Below are positions 1 through 8,706 of a stretch of 32,500 nucleotides of DNA, piece after piece. Both the position numbers and the translations under genes were made by a program. The notes beneath the pieces were generated by a model that saw only the letters and a program-made list of their open reading frames with translations, did no database searches and was not told the origin of the DNA. The stretch comes from Symsagittifera roscoffensis (taxonomy: Eukaryota > Xenacoelomorpha > Acoela > Convolutidae), in assembly GCF_963678635.1 (NCBI RefSeq), contig NW_026971145.1, positions 1 through 32,500 of the forward strand, written 5' to 3'. Position 1 is the stretch's first letter; each line of letters opens with the position of its first letter.

Positions 1-394
1 ATAAAAAGCCGAGGCATCAGTGTAGCAAAGTGTAAATAATAAAATTGGTTATAAATTCATTGGTTACATCAAACAAAAACAAAACATCAGAAAACAAGCA
101 ATAAACAAAACAAAAAAAACAAAATCGGTTACAGTTCGGAAATTGGTTGATTAAAGTATATGAAGTTTCGGATACTATAGAAAATTAAAGATTTAAGAAT
201 TAGGAACAAGCTGGTAATAAAACTTTACAAACAATTTTACAGATAGTCCAATTATACAACGTATATACAGAGTATATACAGTTTCTCTTTCAAGCAATGT
301 GTGAAAAATTAAACTGAAATAAAAAATATAGAACTAGCAAAAACGGTAATCACGCCACGTATTTGTATTAGTACATATAGGATTGTTTCTCAAT
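1..394 (-). other. LINE 3' untranslated region (partial)
   Basis: This stretch follows the ORF2 stop (395-397) on the minus strand. It is AT-rich, with no open frame and no recognisable RNA gene. It is read as the 3' UTR of the LINE because it directly continues the element and nothing marks its end before the window edge. The terminal repeat or tail is not visible. Confidence 0.6.
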
Positions 395-3300
395 TCACTC
401 ACGTAAAATTCTTTCAATTTTTTCTTGAATTCTGTTTTCGATTTTTCTAAATTGCGCAAAATTTATGGGCAGTGAATTCCATTTTTTAGAAGTCAAATGA
501 AAAAATGATTTTTGTAGAGAAGCAGTCGAACAATGTTTGTCAAAAATAATTTGTTTCGTTCTTTCGTTGAGCTATAATTGGCAGTCGGTAGTCTCAGTGT
601 ATTTTCAAAAGCCTTCTTTTTGTTTGTAAGATATTGGTGTAAGTATGTTATACACTTTAACTCAATTCTTTTCTCGATTCCAATGAACGATTTGCTAATG
701 CGAAGAAGGGAAGAAGATTTAAAATTCGATCTGAAATATGTTCTTTTTAGCGCCCAGTTCAACTGTTTCTCCAGAGATAGCATCAAAGTAGCATTAATTT
801 GTTGTAAAAAAAATTGCTGAATAATCTAAATGTGATAAAACAAGACAATGAAGCAAGGCAACTAATGATAATGTCGGCAGTTGTTGTCCAATTGTATCAA
901 TAGTTTTAATCCCTTGGGCCATTTTTTGGAGAATTGTTTTGATTTGAGCATGAAAAGATAAACTTGAATCAAGAATTATGCCTAAATATTTGCATTCTGA
1001 TTTTTTGGCTACATAATGCCCACTAATTACTAGTTTATCAGTATCCACATTTTTGCTATCATTTTTTTTGACAAAATGTTATAAATTCCGATTTAGATGC
1101 ATTCAGATTCAATTGGTTCTCTGCAAAAAATTCCGTTAGATTATTGAGTGATTTTTGCAATCGATTCAAAGCATCCTCAGAAATTATAGAAGAGGAAAAA
1201 ACCATACAGTCGTCAGCATATTGAACTAAAGTACAACCCTCATATAATCGCTCTTGTATGTCATTAACATAAATATTGAACAACAACGGACCAAGTACCG
1301 TTCCTTGTGGGACACCTCGTTTTATTTCAATCCAGTCTGAAAAAATTCCATTGACGTTTACTCTTTGAATACGTTTGTTTAGGAAGCTAGCAATTAAAGC
1401 ATTTGCTCCATTTGAAAAACCGAGAGAAAGCATTTTTTCAATTAAAACTTCATGCGAAATAGAATCAAAAGCCTTGGACAGATCTAATAAAGCTGCATGT
1501 ACGATTTTTTTTTAATCTATTTGATTTCGAATACTTTCTGTCACATAAACAAGAGCATCTTGTGTTGAAATGTTTTTGCGAAATCCGAATTGAAATGGTG
1601 TCATTATTTGAAATTTGTCAAGATGTTCTGTTATTTGGGCATGTAAAATTTTTTCAAAAATTTTAGAAAAAGCACAAGTTATTGATATTGGCCGATAATT
1701 TTTTGCATCCATTGGGTCATCTTTTTTGAACAAAGGGGTTACGTTTGCTTTTTTCAGTTCGATCGGGAAAATGTTCTCATCTAAGCAAGTATTTATGACA
1801 AAAGTTAAATGTGGAACTATAACTGATTGACCGTCAATGATTGCCCAAGCAGGTACGGTACAAGGTCCGAGAGGTTTTCCAACATTGATTTTTCGAACTA
1901 TATCAAAGCATTGCTTCACTGTAATGTGTTGAAAATGAAAAGATGCAGATTCAGAGGCAGATTTGTTGTAATTCGGAGGCTTTTTAGCGCCGAAAAATTC
2001 GCCTAAGTTTGAAAAAATATAATTTAAATGATTGGCAATTTTTTTGTCTTGGGTTATCATTTCACTGAAGGAATTTCGTAGAACTGTAATTCGATGGTTG
2101 CCAGAACATGTACCTCTAACTTGGTTAATATATTTCCATTTTTGTTGGATAGTGCTGAGAAGTGAAAAACAATTTTTTGAATGATCGAATTGTTTACTTC
2201 TAATCAATTTGCTCATTTGATTACGTAAAAACTGGTACTTTGACCAATTATCGCTTGTGCTTTGACTGCGATATGATCTGAGTGAATTCTGTTTCTTAGT
2301 CAACAATTGCTGACATTCTGAATCGAACCATTCCGTTTTCAACACGTTTTTTGGTTTAAAATTACGAACAAACTTTTTTTCGATAGGAGCATGTTGCTGT
2401 AGAGCACAAGAAATTAAATAAATCATCGTCGAGAACATGTTTTGTGCGTCTGTACATTGATATAAGAGATACCAAGGAAGAGCGGAGAGTGAATTGCAAA
2501 ATTCATTTTTCTGATAATTTTTCTTATTGAAAGTCGTAATTATCCTCGGTAAAATTTTGCCGCATTTTATATCCGTCAAAATAAATGAAGCAAAATGGTC
2601 GGTTTTATAAGGTGTATCAAAACAAAACTCAATGCCGTTTGTTTCATAGTCACTGATTATGTAGTCGATATGAGTTTTTGTTGAGGAACTAATTCTGGTC
2701 TCATCGTTTGGACAAAAAACCTTCAATCCATATGGAATAATTATAGAATCTAAATTTTCTTTTTCTTTGCTATCCAGATAATTTATGTTATAATCACCCA
2801 AAAGCGTAATTTTATTAGAAACTGAAAAAGCATTATCTATGTTAAGCGTTAATTGTTCCAAAAAATCAATAAAGTTTGATCTGCTTGGGTTATAACACAA
2901 ATTAACTAACATTTTTTCTTTACTCGAAATGTTAAATGTAGATTTGCACTCAACCCACACTGACTCATATTTTTCTTTATCAAATAAATTTAGATCAGGC
3001 CTCAATTTCGGAGCCAATTTGACTGGTATATATAACAAAACGCCACCGCCTTTCTTTTTTACCGCTGATTGCCTATCATATCTGAACATCGCATGCGTTC
3101 TAGGTTGGAAATTCCATAAATTGTCACTATCTTCTTTTTTAAGCCACGTTTCGGAAATTCCTATAATTGTGTTTTCGCCCATATCATCAAGAAATTTTTT
3201 CAATTGCATCCGTTTTCTAATAATACTTTGAAAATTCAAATGAACAAATTTAAGATTTGCACAATTTTTTGAGCAGATACCGTAGACTGTTTCAATGGTT

Positions 3301-3533
3301 TCGATAGGACCAGGGTTTTTTTCAACATCCCCACTTTGGGTCAGTAACAACGCGAAAAGGAAAAGATGAGTCAGTGTGGTAGCTCTCCGCTCATTTATCC
3401 CACATTTCGTTGATAATATCTTTTGCTGGCAGCTTAGATAGCCCCAGTAAACAATAGTTTTTTCTTTAGTTTCCATCTGAGCCTTGGAAATTAGAAAAAT
3501 TGCACAAAACAACCAGAATTTAATATTCAGCAT
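395..3533 (-). pseudogene. LINE ORF2: 2A leader, APE endonuclease and reverse transcriptase, broken
   Basis: The real ATG is at 3533-3531. Residues 1-76 form a leader with two hydrophobic stretches (about 6-16 and 56-65) and end in SGDVEKNPGP. The APE endonuclease follows: N100 in LNFQSI, SETWL (127-131), RYDR then KKKGGGV (151-165), GDYNINY (246-252), THIDYI (287-292) and TDHF (311-314). These include the expected Asn, Glu, Asp and His active-site positions. The reverse transcriptase covers roughly residue 515 onward: NYRPIS, FQFGFR, LDLSKAFDSISH (about 1463-1490), RGVPQGTVLGPLLF and YADD (1209-1220). The C-terminal end reads SKKWNSLP. Breaks: an in-frame TAA at 1512-1514 just before the catalytic palm, and frameshifts near T8 1062-1069, A8 806-813 and A6 500-505. 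Read through these, the protein would be about 1,045 residues, a normal length for CR1/L2 ORF2. It would nick DNA and prime cDNA synthesis on its own RNA. Confidence 0.93.
3306..3335 (-). other. 2A ribosome-skipping motif SGDVEKNPGP at the start of ORF2
   Basis: Codons 67-76 of ORF2 read SGDVEKNPGP, a perfect match to the 2A consensus D-V/I-E-x-N-P-G-P. The skip point falls between Gly75 (3311-3309) and Pro76 (3308-3306). A short Leu/Phe-rich stretch (THLFLFALLLTQ) lies immediately upstream. In known 2A peptides the ribosome releases the upstream product at this Gly and resumes at the Pro. Here that would separate a 75-residue leader from the endonuclease-RT protein. 2A motifs are known in APE-type LINEs of several invertebrates and in trypanosome L1Tc. 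The motif is intact although the rest of the element is decaying. Confidence 0.92.
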
Positions 3534-3589
3534 AATAGGTTAAATAAATTAAATAATCGCCAAAGTTTGCACCAAGAAAAAATGCGAAA

Positions 3590-4618
3590 CTAGTATTTCC
3601 TAAAAAATTTTGCACCGTTTTGGAAAAATTGTAACATTTCTGCCGTTTTTGGATCTAAATTTGATGATTGTTGGGTTTGCTTCAATCTGGGGCGGGTTGT
3701 AATCTCACATGTGTTTGCATTAATATCAGAACCCCTAAAAGAATCTCTAAAACTTTGCACCAAAATTTCAACACCCCCATCAGAAGGATGCAAACCATCC
3801 GAGCTAAGAGCATCTGTATTTTGACTAAAAATTTTGTTTATGTCTAAAATATCCAATTTTACTTCGCCCAAGTCTTTTACATTCCGTACTAAATTAAGAA
3901 TTTGCTTGTTTAGCTTCTGTACATTTGGATTAAAATCTTTTCTAAAAGCGCCTAAGGGAGTTACAGTACATAGTGAAATTGTTTCTGGGGAGAATTTATG
4001 ATTTATGAGATAAATTAGTTTTTCTAAGCTACTCACGGCTTCCTTCGCGTCGAAATCACTTCAGAGGCAGTCATTTATTCCAATTAGCGTAGTTACATGT
4101 TTAAAATGTCGCGATTTACCGTTTCTCACGCGTTCCAGCAATGCAGAAATTTTGTGCCCACCAAATCCTCTCGCCAACACATTTTCCGATATTTGTTCCC
4201 CATTGATTCTGTTAACAATTGAGTCTCCCAGTAATAGGCCAGAATAGTCTCCTTCTCGTGGTAAAAATAAATGTTTTCGTTGCTGGTCGAATTTTTCTTC
4301 TTGAATATTGGTTGCTTGTATTTTGATTTCTTGGTTATTCTTGCTTTCTTGGTTATTTTCGCTTCGTTTGTTCTGATTTCTGCTCCGAGTTCCAATCTTG
4401 CTCCATTCGTTTTCAAATTTGTTTTCTGTAATTTTCGAATTGCCCGTGTTTTTAAAATTTTCTAGATCAAAAAATTTGTTTCCTCTTTCTTCCTCTTTCG
4501 TTGATACAGTTAAGTTTTCGATAATTCGTTTAAAATAAGTAACATTTTCGACTAAGTCTTTATACAGCTCGTATTTCAATTCGTTGTTCAGATTTCGGAA
4601 AGTTTCGAGGTCAAACAT
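3590..4618 (-). pseudogene. LINE ORF1: SGNH/GDSL-esterase-like protein with one in-frame stop
   Basis: The ATG is at 4618 and the final TAG at 3590-3592, giving 343 codons with a single internal TGA at 4061-4063 (codon 186). The N-terminal third is Asn/Lys/Glu-rich and polar, probably disordered or coiled-coil. SGNH blocks follow in order: LLLGDSI (block I, Ser133), GFGG (151-154, block II), LIGIND (block III, Asn182), and SDGLHP (block V, Asp274 and His277). This is the catalytic layout of the esterase domain in ORF1 of CR1/L2-type LINEs, where ORF1 acts as an RNA-binding, self-associating particle protein with lipid-esterase-like activity. The TGA falls just after block III; the frame is the same on both sides, so it is a point change rather than a frameshift. 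The hydrolase call rests on motifs only. Confidence 0.82.
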
Positions 4619-4819
4619 GTTGGCGATTAAAAGCGAAATTAAAAATAAGACATTAAAATGAACCGACTGATCGCTAGAAATTTAATTTGGTCTGATTTGT
4701 TCCCCAAATTTGTTCCCCAATAAATCGGAAAGTCCAAACTGCGGGGGGAAAACCGCACGGGGATAAGTGTTTTTCATAACAAACCTCTTGCTTTGCAAAA
4801 ACCCCCAAAAATTAACTAA

Positions 4820-4820
<1 letters not shown>
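4619..4820 (-). other. Probable LINE 5' untranslated region
   Basis: This lies upstream of the ORF1 start on the minus strand. It is less AT-rich than the flanks and contains a doubled TGTTCCCCAA motif (4698-4719) and a short G/C stem (TGCGG at 4740-4744 pairing with CCGCA at 4753-4757). It has no open frame. The 5' boundary is set only by the start of the CA/TA microsatellite and is approximate. Confidence 0.5.

Positions 4821-4892
<72 letters not shown>
4820..4892. repeat. Compound (CA)n(TA)n microsatellite
   Basis: About eight CA dinucleotides (4821-4836) run into about 28 TA dinucleotides (to 4892), nearly uninterrupted. It marks the 5' boundary of the LINE. The following 4893-4989 is AT-rich with nothing recognisable. 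Confidence 0.95.
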
Positions 4893-4895
<3 letters not shown>

Positions 4896-4989
4896 AAATA
4901 TTCATATATATGATGATTGAATTAACATCATACTATTATAATTCTACTCCATCTAATCATTCCAAAATATATTTGTACTATTTTTTTTT

Positions 4990-5666
4990 CATAAGGTTCG
5001 GTCATTTGAGTAGACTTTAGAGTTTTGAACAAAATGAATTACCATTTAAAAGAAACTATTTAATGCAAGACTTATAGTTTTGTTCAACATTTGATTGATC
5101 AACGCTTCATTAATTACTCGTAAAATCTGCCTTGATAGTTTAAATATCTTTGAACGCCTTTTTTGCTTAGTAGACCTACCTCTTAGATGAAACCTTAGCT
5201 TTTTTCTGGTCAGCTGTTTCTGGTCAGCTGCCCGCAAAAAATCGCTGCCAGGAAAGTTTTTAGCGAGGAGTTTTCTCCGGTGTCTTTTGAGCTCAATTGG
5301 ATCTCACATAATAAAAATTTCAAATGGTTTGAGTAATGCAAATGGACTTCAAAGAATTTCAATTAGCTCAACCTCCAATCACTGATGGTAAATCCGATCA
5401 ATAATTATGTTAAGAGATGTAGCTGCTCATGTTGTCATGGACTTTTCTATGACTTGTTTATACAATTTGTTGTTCAAACTTTGTTTTTCCTGAGATTAAA
5501 AGGGATGTGATGAGAACATATCATCATTTATGACGATGGGCTGTTTTGGAATATAACATCTCAATGAGCGATCAACTTAAAAGACAGCAGACTTAGAGAC
5601 CCGAAATTAACTCTTGTTTCTAAGAAAAAATTGCGTCAGTTTGTTAGACAGATCATTCACTAACTA
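4990..5666. repeat. 677-bp block identical to 22281-22957
   Basis: Line-by-line comparison shows no difference between 4990-5666 and 22281-22957. The first mismatch is at 5667/22958. Both blocks start directly after an oligo-T run. Beyond the block the two copies differ at about one base in ten, with small indels. Confidence 0.88.
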
Positions 5667-6837
5667 ATTTGTAGATGGATATTTTTAAGGTTTCTTACAC
5701 CTATTACAATGAATTGCAAAAACTTATTTTAAAAAAAAATTGTGTTTTTGCTTTCTCAGAACAAAAAACTTGAAAATATTTGTAACTTAGAGGAAGAAAA
5801 AATTTTGAAATTGCAAATTGCTCGGCTTTTTAATCAGAGTGAAACAATAATGTCATCGTAGTAATCATCATCAACAAAATTTACTCAAAAATTAAAAGAA
5901 AAAAAAACAAATTGCGACTGTTGTTGATAAAGTGCAACGCATTTGCAATTGGTTTAATCAGTATAACAGTTTTGATACTAGTTGAAGAATTTGTTTTGTT
6001 TTCTGCTTCGTTTTCAGGAATTGAAAAAAAGCAGCTTCAAATGGAGAACCTTAATCCCAGCATATCGAAGTTTTAGTTTGGACAATATTGAAAGCATTGG
6101 AGTTGTTCCAATTTTAAAATAATTTTCTGGACCATTTATGGATCAGAAGCTTGCCAAGAACTACATTTTGTTTGCAACTTACAATAGAAGAAGATCGGAT
6201 TACAACCGCGAGATAATTGTGATAAACTTCCTCACATTCAGCATTTTGTATATTAGCTGCAAAGAGAATGAAACTAAAAACTATTTAATTTTATCCACTA
6301 GAACTATGAAATATTTTAAAAACGGACCTATCTATGTTGATAACAGTATTTTCAAATAAAACTGATAATATAGATTTAAGTTCAAGAAATAACGGCTACG
6401 AATACCCAGGTTTAGGTATTTAAAATATTGTCTGTGACTCTGGGTGAGTCACCAGAAAGACTCAGGATGAGTGTTATCTTTTGCACCCAATCTCAAAGCA
6501 CTTGTTTTTTCCTTTTCCACTGATCAGTTCTCGGGAAACCTCAACAGAAAAATGTATTCATGAAAAACCTTCTATGTTAAGTTTTGCTTAAGTAATTTGT
6601 CCTTTAGAATCTTCCAGCAAACTGGTCAATAGAAAAGAAAAAACATAGTTTAAAATTGGGTAAAAGATAAAGCAATATGATTCGGCTTGGATACCACATG
6701 AGCAAATCAAACTATTCTGAATTAGAACAAACAATTAACCAAAAATTGAAAACTTTGCTTGATCTGAAAGCTCCTACATAGATAAAAAGCGTTGTGAACC
6801 ATGCTCCCAACTATAAACTGAAACCTAGGTGTTTTTA
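4990..6837 (+). repeat. Diverged array unit 0 (copy 1)
   Basis: This matches 22281-24133 along its whole length, offset 17,291 at its left end. It also aligns more loosely with the standard units: CAGCTGCCxxCAAA near 5225, GTGTCTTTTGAGCTCAA near 5280, AGCATTGGAGTTGTTCC near 6092, ATCTATGTTGATAACAG near 6330. It therefore appears to be an older member of the same repeat family. It begins at a T9 run. No convincing gene lies inside. A short CAG-acceptor-like segment near 6015 precedes a decayed version of the reading frame better kept at 23310-23385. Confidence 0.8.
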
Positions 6838-7200
6838 TGGGAAAGAAGGTGAAGCATCCTCGGCAATATTGCAATATGATTTTTGAAATGAACCCATTAG
6901 AGTCAATTCAAGAAGTAAACAATTTAAAGAAAAAACCAAATAGCCTTCAAGAACATTTAAGTGAATAGTGATCAACTGGATTTTTGAAAATTATCTCACA
7001 AAAACTTAAACATTAACTTTTTCGAAAAAAAAAACGCAGATATTATTTTTTTTAGTTTGCTTGACTATTTCAATTATACAAATTAAAGATTTATTTTGTT
7101 CAAAATGTGAATAGTTACCTCTTCACTAACTACAAGAAAAAACTACTCAGCCATTTCAATGTATAAGTACAGCTACTTCTGATATGAAAACCTATTTTTG

Positions 7201-7640
7201 ATCTAATCAGCTGCCGTCAAATTCAAAATTCCACAGAAAAATTATAGCGAGAAATTTTCTCAGCTGTCTTTTGGGCTCAAATGGATCTGCCCAATTAGAA
7301 AGAACTTATGTTTGAATTAATGAAGAGTGATTCAACGAACATAAAATAGTTCAATCACCAATCAATGATAAAAATTTTGATCAAAAACTATGATAAGTGA
7401 AAAAGCTGCTACTGTTGGATTGGAATATACAAACCATTTATTCGGATAAAACATTTTATTTTTTTTTCAAACACACCTATTAATTTTATCTAGTCAGCTG
7501 CCGTCAAAAAAGTTTAGGTATACACTTTCTCAAGTGTTTTTCAACTCGCATGGTTCTCCCACTTTCAAAATAGCATTGGTTGAATTATTGTTAGGCAAAT
7601 TCAACGAGCATAAAATAGTTCAAATCTAAAATTTCTTGAA
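7201..7640 (+). repeat. Internal direct sub-repeat, about 287-bp spacing
   Basis: Within the unit a stretch of about 150 bp occurs twice: ATCTAATCAGCTGCCGTCAAA from 7201 and ATCTAGTCAGCTGCCGTCAAA from 7488. Each is followed by similar text (a GTxTTTT..CTCAAATGG.TCT segment, then AACATAAAATAGTTCAA or AGCATAAAATAGTTCAA). The same pair recurs in unit 2 (13955, 14232), unit 3 (17730, 18009) and unit 4 (24500, 24781), so the duplication is older than the array. Confidence 0.75.
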
Positions 7641-8398
7641 TCATTTTTTTTACCCAATCAATGGACTTTTTTCCTTGGAAAAAAATAGAATTCGATGACA
7701 TTATATCACCAACGATGACATGAGCAGCTCTACCGCCTCGATAGAGACTAGATGGGCTTTGCTCTCCAACAAAAAAAACCTGCGATAGAGACTAGATAGA
7801 ACTTGCTTTCTAATAGAGAAATGAGAAAATTTGGTAGTCAGATGTTTCTTTTTTTTCGTAGCAAGCTAAAATTAAAAAAGTTTGCGCATTTCAATATTGA
7901 AATGCAACAGCTTTCTTTTTAAAAAAAACTTGCGTTCAAAAAAAAATATTCGAGAAGGTAAAGAGAAACTATCAAAAAATTTACAATCAATCGGAGAAAA
8001 ATTGAGAAGCTAGTTAAAACGTGGAAAACTTTGGCAAATAGTTGAAAAATTAAAAGGTTTTTTTTTTGATATTTTTTAAACAATTTACAGTTTGTTTTCT
8101 TCACATTAAACAAATGAAATGTTTGCTGATCACTGCATACAAACCCATCATAAAAATGAGGAATTACTTCAAATAATCAAACCACATTTTGCTCTTCATT
8201 TTTTTGCAATTTTTGCGATGCAAGAAAACTTAACGCATCTTATCATGAGTTCTTTCGGTGAGAGGCTGAAATAAATTGCTTGAAAACTCCTACCTCTTAA
8301 TCACAATTTCAATTGAAAGCATTGGAGTTGTTCCTATTTTCAAATCTTTACAGACAAGTTACGGACCAGAAGCTTAGCAACAATAATATATTACAACT

Positions 8399-8412
8399 AA
8401 AAAGAGTTCGCA
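8399..8412 (+). repeat. Left target-site duplication of the second retroelement
   Basis: AAAAAGAGTTCGCA occurs here and again at 11828-11841. In the uninterrupted units the same place reads AAAAAAGAGTTTGCATGG (about 18905) or AAAAAATAGTTCGCATGG (about 24983). The host sequence is therefore continuous across the insertion once one copy is removed. Confidence 0.86.
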
Positions 8413-8476
8413 CGAATTTTGAACGAATTCTGAACTTTAGCACGTGTCTTGATAAACAAGAAAAGAAGGGGAAAAA

Positions 8477-8688
8477 ACAACAACAACAACCACAACAACA
8501 TTGACAACTATTGCAACTATTGCAACTATTGCAAATATTGCAACTATTGCAACTATTGGAGCTATTGCAACTATTGCAACTATTGTAACAATTGCAACTA
8601 TTGCAACTATTGCAACTATTGCAACTATTGCAACTATTGCAACTATTGTAACTATTGCAACAATAGCAACTATCGCAACTATTGCATT
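8477..8688 (+). repeat. (CAA)n run and 9-bp minisatellite (TTGCAACTA)n
   Basis: A CAA-rich run (8477-8500) leads into about 21 copies of the 9-mer TTGCAACTA (8501-8688) with few substitutions (a GGAGC variant near 8558, TTGTAACAA near 8582). Because 9 is a multiple of three, each frame repeats a 3-residue peptide: Asn-Tyr-Cys in the frame of the downstream RT ORF, Ala-Thr-Ile in another plus frame. It lies in the 5' region of the retroelement. The long open frames on both strands here are a by-product of the repeat. Confidence 0.93.
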
Positions 8689-8706
8689 TGTCAACCCCTA
8701 CACGAA

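Larger units (their letters stand above)
1..4820 (-). mobile_element. CR1/L2-like non-LTR retrotransposon (LINE), nearly full length
   Basis: This is a two-ORF LINE read leftwards. ORF1 (4618 to 3590) has an SGNH-esterase signature. ORF2 (3533 to 395) has an APE-type endonuclease followed by a reverse transcriptase. The 56-bp gap between ORFs, esterase-type ORF1, APE endonuclease, YADD box and a 2A motif at the start of ORF2 together fit the CR1/L2/Crack group of invertebrate LINEs; the exact clade is inferred. The 5' end lies near 4820, next to a CA/TA microsatellite. The 3' end runs off the left edge, so no tail or target-site duplication can be checked. Both ORFs are broken (ORF1: one stop; ORF2: one stop and about three frameshifts), so this copy is inactive as read. 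Confidence 0.93.
6838..8412 (+). repeat. Array unit 1, left part (before retroelement insertion)
   Basis: The unit starts with GGGAAAGAAGGTGAAGCATCC, a marker also found at about 13586, 17370 and 24136. It then follows the same order of landmarks as units 2-4: two CAGCTGCCGTCAAA sub-repeats, GATAGAGACTAGATGGG, CTATCAAAAA, CATCTTATCATGA, AGCATTGGAGTTGTTCC and CGGACCAGAAGCTTAGCAACAATA. It is cut at 8412 by the retroelement and resumes at 11828. Without the insertion the unit is about 3.3 kb. I see no supported gene in it. Confidence 0.85.

Noticed and set aside
5046-5237. 63-residue Arg/Lys-rich minus ORF, identical at 22337-22528
   Set aside because: The identity is explained by the 677-bp identical DNA block; composition and length give no support for a gene.
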